Shown piece by piece: positions 29,137 through 37,587 of a stretch of 42,167 nt of DNA. The translations under genes were made by a program, and so were the position numbers. The DNA comes from Pseudomonadota bacterium. GTDB taxonomy: Bacteria > Pseudomonadota > Gammaproteobacteria > Xanthomonadales > Rhodanobacteraceae. The stretch lies in assembly GCA_023388255.1 (NCBI GenBank), contig JAEWGO010000020.1:1-42167 (forward strand), given 5' to 3'. The notes under the pieces are model-generated. The model saw only the letters and a list, made by a program, of their open reading frames with translations, was not told the origin of the DNA and ran no database searches. Position 1 is the first letter of the stretch, and each line of letters starts with the position of its first letter.

Positions 29137-32046
29137 TCAGTCGACGTCGCCGCCCTGTTCGATCTCGACGCGCAGCGGATGATCAGCTTCGAGCGCGTCC
29201 AGTGCGGCACGGACCCGCGCCCGCTGTACATTCGCTTCGGCGATGCGATTGGCGGCGCGCAGCGATTGCTGCAATTGATGGCGCGCGCGGATCGTGCCCG
29301 GATGACGATCCCCGAACAGGCCGTGCAGGGTGTCGAGTGCCTGCGTTCCGGTCGCGATGGCGGCATTGCCGTCACCGGCAAGGCGTTGCGTTGTGCCGAG
29401 GTCGATGCGCACCTGCGCGATCGCAGCGGCCGCCGAAGGATCGGTGCCGAGGGCCGTGATCGCCCGCTCGAACAACCACAGCGCCTCGACAGGGTGGCCG
29501 CGTTCGCGCTGGATCTTCGCCTGCAACGAATACACGCGCGAAGGAACCGCGCCGACATGCGTTCCGTCCGCCGTTGACTTGAACGGTTCGAGGCCGCCTG
29601 CGAGCATCGCGGTCGCTTCGTCCAGCCGATGCTGGCCGACCAGGCTCAATGCGAGATTCGCGTGCAGTTGCGCGACGGTCCTGCGCTGCTTTCGGAGATC
29701 AGGGTCGGCGTCTACGTCCGCGAGCATGCCGCGGAGTATCTCGTCCGCTTCGGCGTAACGGCGCTGCCCGATCAATGACGTGCTGAGGTTCAGGCGCGTC
29801 CAGAACATGTCCGCGCTTTTCGGCGTCACGTGTTCGCCATGGATCGGCACGTAGATCGAGAGCGCCGCACGCAGGCGGCTTTCGGCGTCGCGTTCGCGGC
29901 CCATCTTGCGCAGCAGGCTCGCTTCGTCGAACAGCAGCTTGCCGTGGTCGGGATGCGGGCGCGGGAAGATCGTCGCGGCGATCGCATTCGCGTTGCGCAC
30001 CTCGACGAGCGCTTCGTCGTAGCGGTTGACCGACGCCAGCGTCTCCGAAAGCTGTGCGGACAGCGACATTTCGTCGTAGCGACGCGTCTCGCCGTGCAAT
30101 GTGGCTACGCGCTGCAGTCCGCGGCGCGAGGTCGCGATGGACTCCTCGGCGCGACCGCCGGCGAGATCCATCGTGCGCGCGGAAAGGTAGTACGCCTTGG
30201 CCAGCTTGGCGGGATCGGGATTGCCGAGCCGCTCCAGCGCGGCCACTGCGGCTTCGCAGACCTCCACGTCGGCAGCATCTCGCTCGCCGGTTTCGTGCAG
30301 CGCGCAATCGGCCAGCGCGACGTCGGCACGCTCGGTGTCGCTGCGCGCGATCGCCTGCGTGCGTGCAAGGTGCGCAGACGCCTGTTGTGGCGCGCCGTTG
30401 TTTATCTCCAATTGAAAGGTTTCCGCCTGCAGGATGCCGAGCAATGGCGGCAGCAGGCGCGCGTCGTTCTTGCCGTATTCGCGTTCGCCGAGGGCGAGTG
30501 CCTGTTGCAGCAGCGGCATCGCGTTGTCGTAACGGCGCAGATCGAGGTAGATGCGGCCGATCGTCATCAGCATGTCGAACTGCGTCTGTGGCGCAGCACT
30601 CGAGTCGTTCGCCGCCTGGCGCGCACCTTCGGCGAGCAGTTCCTCGGTGGTCGGTAACTGTTGCTGCGTCGCCAGTGGCGATGCGGCGCGGAACAGGCCG
30701 AACACGAACGATTCGATCGCGGTCGCGCGCTCCGCGCTCCGCATGGCCGCGCGCGCTTGCCACGTCATGCCGGCGACACCCAATGCGAGCACGAGTGCGG
30801 CCGCTGATGCGAGCGTCACGGCGATGCGGTTGCGGCGGATGAACTTGCCGGCGCGGTAGCGCCAACGGTTGCCGGACACCTGCACCGGCGTTCCGGCCAG
30901 CCAGCGCTGCAGGTCGTCGGCGAACGCCTGCACGGTCGCATAGCGGTCGGCGGGTGCTTTCGCCAGCGCCTTGCCGACGATGCGTGCGAGGTCGCCGCGC
31001 ACCTCGGTGCGGAACGCACGCAAGTGCGTCGAGCGCGCAGCGACACGCGCCTGCACGACGTCGTCGGCGTGCGGTTCGCCCGATGTGTCCGAGCGCGCGA
31101 TCGCCTGCGCCAGTGCCTGCGGCAGCTGCTCACGCACGATGCGTTGCATGCCGTCGGCATCACTGCGTTCGATCGGATATGGCAGCACGCCGGCAAGCAG
31201 AACGAACAGCACCACGCCGAGCGCGTAAACGTCGGTGGCGATGCCTGCGTCCTCGCCGGAAAACTGCTCTGGCGCAGCGTACTCGGGTGTCATCGCGCGG
31301 CGTATGCCGCTCGCCGCCATCAGGGTCGCCTCTCCATCCTCGTTGCCCGACAGCAGGCCGGCGATGCCGAAGTCGAGCAGGCGCACGCGGCCATCGAGGT
31401 CGACGAGGATGTTGGCGGGCTTGAGGTCGCGATGCACGACGAGTTGCGCATGCGCGTACTGCACGGCGGCGCAGACATCGAGGAACAGCCTCACGCGTGC
31501 GCGAAGATCGAGTCGATGTGCGTCGCACCAGCGCGTGATCGATTCGCCATCGACATAGTCCAGCGCGAACCATGGTCGTCCGTCCGGCGCGACGCCGCCA
31601 TCGACGAAACGGGCAAGATTCGCGTGGTCGAGGCGCGCGAGGATGCGTCGCTCGCGCAGGAAGCGCGCCTGCACGTCGTCGAAATCGAAGCCACGGCGGA
31701 TCAGCTTGAGCGCGACCTGCTGGCGGAAATCCGCGCCCTCGCGCGTGCCCCGGTAGACCACGCCCATGCCGCCGCGACCGATGCACTCGACGACGCGGAA
31801 CGGACCGAGCCGGGTGCCGAGCAGCGGGTCGTCGCGTGCCGGGACGGGCTCGTGCGCGCTGTCGTGCGGATGCGCAGCCGCATTCTCCGCGGCTTCGTCC
31901 GCGCAGCGGCGCAGCAGTGCGTCGACCCGTTGCCGCAGCGCCGTGTCGCCTTCGCAGTGGATCGACAGGAAGCTCTCGCGCTCGTCCGGCGCGGTGTCGA
32001 GCGCGCGGCGCAGAAGCTGCAGTACGCGGTGCTCTCGTTCATCCAT
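29137..32046 (-). CDS. Membrane-bound Ser/Thr protein kinase with large C-terminal helical-repeat domain (kinase 2)
   Basis: This gene encodes 969 residues. It is laid out like kinase 1: an N-terminal helical region (1-75), a Hanks kinase domain with IGRGGMG (89-95), Lys114 in VALKLIRRG, catalytic Asp207 in HRDLKPAN, DFG Asp225 and TPEYAAPEQ. One transmembrane helix lies near 420-443 (AVTLASAAALVLALGVAGM). About 500 residues follow of TPR-like repeats (YDNAMPLLQQALALGEREYG, RHPGTIRARHQLQQSLRAAN). The kinase halves of the two proteins share long identical blocks (RRGFDFDDVQARFLRERRIL), while the C-terminal halves diverge. That points to duplication followed by sensor divergence. It begins 30 bases after the sigma factor gene and is very likely co-transcribed with it. 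Confidence 0.93.
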   Translation of the reverse strand: MDEREHRVLQLLRRALDTAPDERESFLSIHCEGDTALRQRVDALLRRCADEAAENAAAHPHDSAHEPVPARDDPLLGTRLGPFRVVECIGRGGMGVVYRGTREGADFRQQVALKLIRRGFDFDDVQARFLRERRILARLDHANLARFVDGGVAPDGRPWFALDYVDGESITRWCDAHRLDLRARVRLFLDVCAAVQYAHAQLVVHRDLKPANILVDLDGRVRLLDFGIAGLLSGNEDGEATLMAASGIRRAMTPEYAAPEQFSGEDAGIATDVYALGVVLFVLLAGVLPYPIERSDADGMQRIVREQLPQALAQAIARSDTSGEPHADDVVQARVAARSTHLRAFRTEVRGDLARIVGKALAKAPADRYATVQAFADDLQRWLAGTPVQVSGNRWRYRAGKFIRRNRIAVTLASAAALVLALGVAGMTWQARAAMRSAERATAIESFVFGLFRAASPLATQQQLPTTEELLAEGARQAANDSSAAPQTQFDMLMTIGRIYLDLRRYDNAMPLLQQALALGEREYGKNDARLLPPLLGILQAETFQLEINNGAPQQASAHLARTQAIARSDTERADVALADCALHETGERDAADVEVCEAAVAALERLGNPDPAKLAKAYYLSARTMDLAGGRAEESIATSRRGLQRVATLHGETRRYDEMSLSAQLSETLASVNRYDEALVEVRNANAIAATIFPRPHPDHGKLLFDEASLLRKMGRERDAESRLRAALSIYVPIHGEHVTPKSADMFWTRLNLSTSLIGQRRYAEADEILRGMLADVDADPDLRKQRRTVAQLHANLALSLVGQHRLDEATAMLAGGLEPFKSTADGTHVGAVPSRVYSLQAKIQRERGHPVEALWLFERAITALGTDPSAAAAIAQVRIDLGTTQRLAGDGNAAIATGTQALDTLHGLFGDRHPGTIRARHQLQQSLRAANRIAEANVQRARVRAALDALEADHPLRVEIEQGGDVD

Positions 32047-32076
32047 GCCGCGGGCCGTGTCCGGACGGGAGGTGTT

Positions 32077-32649
32077 TCAGGCTTGCGTTTCGAGCCGGTC
32101 GCGCAGCCATTCGCGCGCGGCGATCCAGTCGCGTCGGGCGGTGCGTTCGTTGATGCCGAGCGCCGTCGCGATCTCGCCGACTTCGAGGCCGACGAAGTAG
32201 CGCAGCTCCACCACTTTCGCCATGCGTTCGTGCATCGATTCGAGATCGTTCAGCGCGGCGTCCAGCGCGGCGAGATCGGTGCCATCGGGGATCGGCAATT
32301 CGAGCGCTTCGGTGAAGTCGTTGCGCTGCCAGCGCCCGCCGCGTTTTTCGGTGGATGCCTTGCGCGCGCGATCCACCAGCACTTGCCGCATCATGCGCGC
32401 CGATGCGTTGAGCAGATGCGCGCCGGATTCGAATTGTGCACGCTCGCGGCCGAGCAGGCGCAGCAGGACTTCGTGCACGAGCGCGGTGGTCTGCAGGGTC
32501 GCGTGGCCCGGCGTCGAGCGCAGCAGCCCGGCGGCGATGCGGCGCAGGTCGGCATAGACCAGTGGCAGCAGGCGGTCGAGCGCGGCGGGCTCGCCTTCGC
32601 TCCATCGCTGCAGCAATCGCGTGACGCTGTCGTTCCCCGGCTCCGCCAT
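32077..32649 (-). CDS. ECF-type RNA polymerase sigma factor linked to Ser/Thr kinases
   Basis: This gene encodes 190 residues from ATG 32649 (MAEPGNDSVTRLLQRWSEGE). Sigma-70 region 2 (about 10-80; LLPLVYADLRRIAAGLLR and TALVHEVLLRLLG) and region 4 (about 130-185; HERMAKVVELRYFVGLEVGEIATALGINERTARRDW) are both present. This is the Sig-70_X6 (TIGR02999) pattern. There is no anti-sigma gene next to it; instead two Ser/Thr kinase genes follow on the same strand. In Vibrio parahaemolyticus the related EcfP is switched on by phosphorylation by its neighbouring kinase PknT. By that precedent this factor may be kinase-controlled; that is inference. Confidence 0.9.
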   Translation of the reverse strand: MAEPGNDSVTRLLQRWSEGEPAALDRLLPLVYADLRRIAAGLLRSTPGHATLQTTALVHEVLLRLLGRERAQFESGAHLLNASARMMRQVLVDRARKASTEKRGGRWQRNDFTEALELPIPDGTDLAALDAALNDLESMHERMAKVVELRYFVGLEVGEIATALGINERTARRDWIAAREWLRDRLETQA

Positions 32650-32744
32650 GACCGCACGATAGCGTGTCCGTTGTGCGGGCGCCAAGCGCGCAACCGGATG
32701 TGTCGCGCATGCCATGGACGGCGGGCATTGGTGACACGACCGCG

Positions 32745-34379
32745 TCAATCGAAGCCGTTCGCAAAGATCAGGTCGCGACCGATGCGCGCGGTTGCGAACA
32801 TCAGCGTATCGCCGGTGCTGCCGTCGCGCGCGTCGCCGGTCACGCTGAAGCTGCCGTCGCCATTGGCGACGATGCCGTACAGCGCGCTCGACGATGCGAA
32901 CGTCGCCCATGGTGGCTTGATCGCGCTGGTGAACCGCTGTGCCAGGTTGCCAGTATCGGCATCGATGAAGCTGACCGCGGCGGAGGGCATGAAGTCGAAG
33001 CCGAGGTCGGCGTCGCCCTGTCCGGCGATCGCCAGCGTGGCGCCATCGCGCGCGACCGCATAAGGCGCGGTCGCGTGGTAGACGGCGCAGGCCTGCGCAT
33101 CGTTCGGATCGTCCCAGCCGCCGAAGCGGATTTTGCCGTCGCTGCCGAACGAGGTGACGTAGTGGCCGTCGTCATCGAGTTTGCCGACACCGGTGCCTGC
33201 GGAGCAGGCCTGCGCGACGCTGGCGACTGCGTAGATCTCGTCGTGGTACGGCGAGGTCCGTATGCCGAGTCCGAGCGTGCGTACGGCGATGCCGCGATTG
33301 CGATCCTCCTTGGTGCCGCGATCGAATTGCACGAAAGCGAAACCGCCGCCGCCGCCCGCGCCGGTGCCGGCACCGAAATCGCTCTGCAGCACACCGTTGC
33401 TGCTGAACTTGACTATCGCGGCATCCCAATCGTTGCTGGTGCCTGTCGTCGGCGAATACTGGCGTTCGGCGCCGACGTAGATGGGTCCGTAGCCGGTGAA
33501 TCCGCGAAAACCGGTGGCGAGGCTGCGCACGATCACGGGGCAGGCGCCCGCGGTGGCCACGAAGGTCGTGCAGCCGCCGGCATCCTGGCGCAGGAAGGCG
33601 ATGCTGGTGCCGCTGCTGCCGAACGTGGTGTCGCCTTCGAACGTGGGAGCGCCGCCGATGTTGAAGCGCTTGAGGCTGATGTAGTTGCCCGATCCGCCGA
33701 AGACGGTGGCAGCGGCGAGCAGCTTGTCGGAGCCGCCGACGATGGTGCTGCTCAACACGGCCAAGGCGCCACCGTCTTCGTTGAACGGACTGGTGAAGAG
33801 GTCGAAATGCCCGAAGAAGCGCCCGCCTTCGGCGTCATCGGTCGAGAAAATCAGCAACTGCACGTCGCGACTCGCGCCAGCGGGCGTGTGGTCGGCCATG
33901 ACGTAGAGGCGGTTGCCGATCGCCTTGACGTCCTTGACGTCGGTGAAGCGAGGCGTGAGCTGGCCGCTGGTCTGGCTTCCCGGGTAGATCAGGTATTGGT
34001 TGCCGAAGTTTCCATAGGGCGAATTCCATGGCCATGCGAGACGCTGGCCAGCGGAGTTGTAGCGCACCAGGCCGATATTGAAGTGCCCGTCCGGCTGATC
34101 CGGCTGGTTGTAGGGGGGCACCAGCCCGACGACGACGACATCGCCGTTCGGCAGGCGCGCGAGCTTGCGGCCGCGATAGTTCGCGCTGCTCGGACCGGCG
34201 AAACGGTCGAGGAAGAACGAGCCATTGTTGAAACCGGGATCGAGCCCGTAGCCGGCATTGGCCAGGGGTTCGGGCGCGATCGCCACGTCCGTTTCGAGCG
34301 GTTTGTCCGCGGCGATGGCAGGCCAACCCTGTAACAGGAAGGCGGCGCACGCGAGGATTCGGAGGATGGGATGGCGCAT
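32745..34379 (-). CDS. Exported delta-60-repeat beta-propeller-like protein with I-F-x-N-G-F-D tail
   Basis: This gene encodes 544 residues. It has a signal peptide (MRHPILRILACAAFLLQGWP, then AIAAD). The mature part has repeats of the delta-60 kind (YGLDPGFNNGSFFLDRF, FEGDTTFGSSGT, VTSFGSDGKIRFGG), each giving strands of a probable beta-propeller, plus a Gly-rich turn (TGAGGGGGFAF). The last residues, DLIFANGFD, match the I-F-x-x-G-F-D/E tail seen at the end of many exported proteins of Lysobacterales; its role is unknown to me. Two pairs of cysteines could form disulfides, consistent with export. It is divergent from gspC, so a type II secretion substrate is a fair guess. There is no enzymatic motif. 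Confidence 0.75.
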   Translation of the reverse strand: MRHPILRILACAAFLLQGWPAIAADKPLETDVAIAPEPLANAGYGLDPGFNNGSFFLDRFAGPSSANYRGRKLARLPNGDVVVVGLVPPYNQPDQPDGHFNIGLVRYNSAGQRLAWPWNSPYGNFGNQYLIYPGSQTSGQLTPRFTDVKDVKAIGNRLYVMADHTPAGASRDVQLLIFSTDDAEGGRFFGHFDLFTSPFNEDGGALAVLSSTIVGGSDKLLAAATVFGGSGNYISLKRFNIGGAPTFEGDTTFGSSGTSIAFLRQDAGGCTTFVATAGACPVIVRSLATGFRGFTGYGPIYVGAERQYSPTTGTSNDWDAAIVKFSSNGVLQSDFGAGTGAGGGGGFAFVQFDRGTKEDRNRGIAVRTLGLGIRTSPYHDEIYAVASVAQACSAGTGVGKLDDDGHYVTSFGSDGKIRFGGWDDPNDAQACAVYHATAPYAVARDGATLAIAGQGDADLGFDFMPSAAVSFIDADTGNLAQRFTSAIKPPWATFASSSALYGIVANGDGSFSVTGDARDGSTGDTLMFATARIGRDLIFANGFD

Positions 34380-34537
34380 GGCGTACTCCTTGGAAACGAC
34401 CGGCCCGCTGGCCTGTTCGCTTCGGGATACGCGGAAATCCCTCGCCGCCGGACATGCCGGCGACGCGACCGGCGTCGGCGCGCAAACGGCCGCGCTTTGC
34501 TACGCTTGCGCGTCTTTCCGTACCGAGGCCGTTGCGC

Positions 34538-35434
34538 ATGCCGCGACGCGGGTTTGCCATTGATCGCAGTCGCGCCACCGAGCTGACGGCGCGGGCAAGC
34601 TGCGCCGCACTCGGCGCGCTGGCGCTGTGGTTGCTCGCGCGCCTGATCGTGCTGCCATGGCTGGGCGGCGGGCCGGGGCTGGCGACCGATCGCGACGCAC
34701 CGGCGAATGTGATGGTGGCGCAGCCGGTGCGCTCGATCGCGAGCTGGCACCTGTTCGGCAATACGCCGTTGCCGCCGGGTGCCGGCGGTGCGGCGGCATC
34801 GACGTTGTCGCTGATCCTGCGTGGCACGGTGGCCGACCGCGATCCAAAAGCCGGCATCGCCGTCATCGCTGGCGCCGACGGTGCCGAGCGCGCGTTTCGC
34901 GTCGGCGAGGACGTTGTCGCCGGCGTGCGCCTGGCCGAAGTCCATCCGGATCGCGTCGTGTTGGCGCGCGGCGGGGCGGAGGAAACGCTGCGCCTGCCGC
35001 GCGACACCAATCTGGCGCCCGCCGATGTCGTGCGGGCGGCACCGGCAAGCGCGAGCAGCGCGCGGCCACGCACAAACTCCGCCGTTGCGACGAACGCCGC
35101 CCCCGTCGCGCAAGCCGCCGCGGCGCCTTCCAGTGCGCAGCAGACAATCGCGCGCCTCAAGCAGAATCCGGCCGAGCTGATGCAGCGCGTGCAGGTGGCG
35201 CCGGTGTTCGACAACGGCCGCATGACCGGCGTGCGCATCGATGGCGCCGACGCCGCGCTGGCCAGCCAGGCCGGACTGCGCGTCGGTGACGTGGTGACAT
35301 CGGTCAACGGCACGCCGGTCGATTCGCCGGCGCGCGCGCAGCAGATCCTGTCGGCCCTCGGCACGGCATCGTCGGTGCGCGTGACGGTGTTGCGTGATGG
35401 CAAAACGACCGACGTCACCGTCGGCCTGCAATGA
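34538..35434 (+). CDS. gspC: Type II secretion system inner-membrane protein GspC
   Basis: This gene encodes 298 residues. ATG 34538 has GAGG about nine bases upstream and gives the standard topology: a short cytosolic N-terminus, a transmembrane helix (21-43), a periplasmic HR domain (about 65-155; SWHLFGNTPLPPGAGG, LILRGTVADRDPKAGIAVI, VHPDRVVL), an Ala-rich linker and a PDZ domain (about 215-295; GVRIDGADAALASQAGLRVGD). GspC links the inner-membrane platform to the secretin GspD. Its stop overlaps the gspD start (ATGA). It is the first gene of the cluster. Confidence 0.92.
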   Translation: MPRRGFAIDRSRATELTARASCAALGALALWLLARLIVLPWLGGGPGLATDRDAPANVMVAQPVRSIASWHLFGNTPLPPGAGGAAASTLSLILRGTVADRDPKAGIAVIAGADGAERAFRVGEDVVAGVRLAEVHPDRVVLARGGAEETLRLPRDTNLAPADVVRAAPASASSARPRTNSAVATNAAPVAQAAAAPSSAQQTIARLKQNPAELMQRVQVAPVFDNGRMTGVRIDGADAALASQAGLRVGDVVTSVNGTPVDSPARAQQILSALGTASSVRVTVLRDGKTTDVTVGLQ

Positions 35435-37587
35435 CACGTTTTCGAACCCGAGGATTTCCCGCGATGCGCCGCAGCTTCCTGCCGATCGTTTTCGGCCCGA
35501 CCGTTCTCGGCCTGATCCTGGTCGGCCCGATTTTCGTCGGCATGTGCGCCGTCTCATCCGGCGATGTTTCCGCGCAGACCGCCACGCTGGCACAGCCGGG
35601 GCACGAGACGACCGCGGACGGTCGCCATACGCTGAACATGAAGGACGCCGACATTCAGGCCTTGATCGCCACGGTCAGCGAGATCACCGGCAAGAACTTC
35701 ATCGTCGGCCCGAACGTGCAGGGCAAGGTCACCGTGATCTCGGCGCGGCCGATGCGGCCGGACGAGGTCTACGACGTGTTCCTGTCGGTGTTGCGCGTGC
35801 ACGGTTTCGCCGCGGTGCCCTCCGGCAGCATGGTGAAGATCGTGCCGGAGGCGATCGCACAACAGGATGGTGCGGGCGGCATCGGCAATGCACGCGCGGC
35901 GGCGGCCGACGAGCTGGTCACGCAGATCGTGCCGGTCAAGCACGTGTCGGCGGCCGAGTTGGTGCCGATCCTGCGGCCGCTGATGCCGCAGGGCGGCCAG
36001 TTGATCGCGCATGCCTCGTCGAATTCGCTGGTCGTGTCCGATCGCGCCGGCAACGTCGAACGCCTCGTCGGCATCATCCAGCGCATCGATACGGTGTCGG
36101 ATGCTCAGGTCGAGGTGATTCCGCTGGTGCATGCGAATGCATCCGAGATGGCGCGCACGTTGACGATGCTCGCCGACGACAAGACCGCACAGGCGAACGG
36201 TGATGCTGCGCGCGTGTTCGCCGACACGCGCACGAATTCGATCCTGCTCGCCGGCGCGAAAAACGGGCGCCTGAAGATGCGCGCGCTGATCGCGCATCTC
36301 GACTCGCCGGTCGACAACGGTGGCGACACGCAAGTGATCTATCTGCACTACGCGAATGCGAAGGATCTGGTGCCGATCCTGCAAGGTGTCGCGACGACCT
36401 TGTCCGGCGTGGCGCCGCCGACGGCGGCGAAGCCGGGCGACGCAGCGGGCGGCGGCGCTTCGCCGGCGACGATCCAGGCGCATGCGGAAACGAACGCGCT
36501 GATCATCAGCGCGCCGCCGGCGATCTTCCGTTCGCTCGCGGCGGTCGTGCGCCAGCTCGACATCCGCCGCAACCAGGTGCTGATCGAGGCGGTGATCGCC
36601 GAAGTCTCCGACCAGACCGCGAGCGAGCTCGGCGTTCAGTGGCAGCTGCCCCTTGGCAAGAATGGCCAACACGTGATCGGCGGCACCAACTTCACCAGCC
36701 CATCGTCGCCGGGCAACAACATCATCACCGCATCGCAGAATCCGCTCGGCATCGGCAACGGCTTCAATCTCGGCTACATCGACGGCACGGTGTCGATAGC
36801 CGGCAAGCAGTTGTTCCAGATCGGCGCGCTGGTCACCGCACTGCGCGGCGACGGCAAGTCGAACATCCTGTCGACGCCGTCGGTGCTGACGCTCGACAAC
36901 CAGGAAGCGCAGATCAAGGTCGCGCAGGAAGTGCCGTTCCTGACCGGCCAGTACACGACGAATGCAACGACTACGACGGGCGGAAACACGTCAACGAATG
37001 GCATCACCAATCCGTTCCAGACGATCGAACGCAAGGACGTCGGCCTCGTGCTGAAGGTGAAGCCGCAGATCAACGAGGGCGAGTCGGTGCGCCTCGACAT
37101 CCATCAGGAAGTCTCCTCGCTGGCGCCGACCGTCAGTGGCGCGGTGGATCTCATCACGAACAAGCGCGAGCTGACCACCAGTGTGCTGGTCAAGGACGAT
37201 TCGCTGCTCGTGCTCGGCGGCCTGATCGACAACCAACTCAAGGACAACGTGCAGAAGGTGCCAGCGCTCGGCGATATCCCGCTGATCGGCAACCTGTTCC
37301 GCTACCGCACCAACAGCCGCACCAAGAGCGACCTGATGGTGTTCCTGCATCCGAAGATCCTGCGCGATGCGGCGACCGAGGCGGCGGTATCAAGCGAGAA
37401 ATACAACTACATGCGCACCGAGCAGTTGCAGATGCGCCAGGAGGACTGGCCGATCACGCCGCGCGCGCAGCGGCCGATGCTGCCCGAGGTACACGATTTC
37501 CTCGCCAGCCCGAGCCTGGACGGCCAACCGGACCTGGCGCGGCCCGCACCGGGGCGCGATCCCGCCAAGGCTTCGCAGCGGCCATGA
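35431..37587 (+). CDS. gspD: Type II secretion system secretin GspD
   Basis: This gene encodes 718 residues from the ATG that overlaps gspC. A second start at 35464 with AGGA upstream is possible and would give 707 residues. A signal-sequence region is followed by N0 (LNMKDADIQALIATVSEITG), then three N-type domains (NSLVVSDRAGNVERLVGII, NSILLAGAKNGRLKMRALI, NALIISAPPAIFRSLAAVV) with a Gly/Ala-rich loop before the last. The C-terminal secretin domain holds VPALGDIPLIGNLFRYRTNS and ends LMVFLHPKILRD. It forms the outer-membrane gate of the system. The last 70 residues are a Pro/Arg-rich tail that may include the S-domain for a pilotin. It overlaps gspE by four bases. Confidence 0.96.
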   Translation: MTRFRTRGFPAMRRSFLPIVFGPTVLGLILVGPIFVGMCAVSSGDVSAQTATLAQPGHETTADGRHTLNMKDADIQALIATVSEITGKNFIVGPNVQGKVTVISARPMRPDEVYDVFLSVLRVHGFAAVPSGSMVKIVPEAIAQQDGAGGIGNARAAAADELVTQIVPVKHVSAAELVPILRPLMPQGGQLIAHASSNSLVVSDRAGNVERLVGIIQRIDTVSDAQVEVIPLVHANASEMARTLTMLADDKTAQANGDAARVFADTRTNSILLAGAKNGRLKMRALIAHLDSPVDNGGDTQVIYLHYANAKDLVPILQGVATTLSGVAPPTAAKPGDAAGGGASPATIQAHAETNALIISAPPAIFRSLAAVVRQLDIRRNQVLIEAVIAEVSDQTASELGVQWQLPLGKNGQHVIGGTNFTSPSSPGNNIITASQNPLGIGNGFNLGYIDGTVSIAGKQLFQIGALVTALRGDGKSNILSTPSVLTLDNQEAQIKVAQEVPFLTGQYTTNATTTTGGNTSTNGITNPFQTIERKDVGLVLKVKPQINEGESVRLDIHQEVSSLAPTVSGAVDLITNKRELTTSVLVKDDSLLVLGGLIDNQLKDNVQKVPALGDIPLIGNLFRYRTNSRTKSDLMVFLHPKILRDAATEAAVSSEKYNYMRTEQLQMRQEDWPITPRAQRPMLPEVHDFLASPSLDGQPDLARPAPGRDPAKASQRP

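Noticed and set aside
31024..33063. 679-codon open frame on the + strand
   Set aside because: It is antisense to kinase 2, the sigma factor and the end of the exported protein, all of which are clearly coding.
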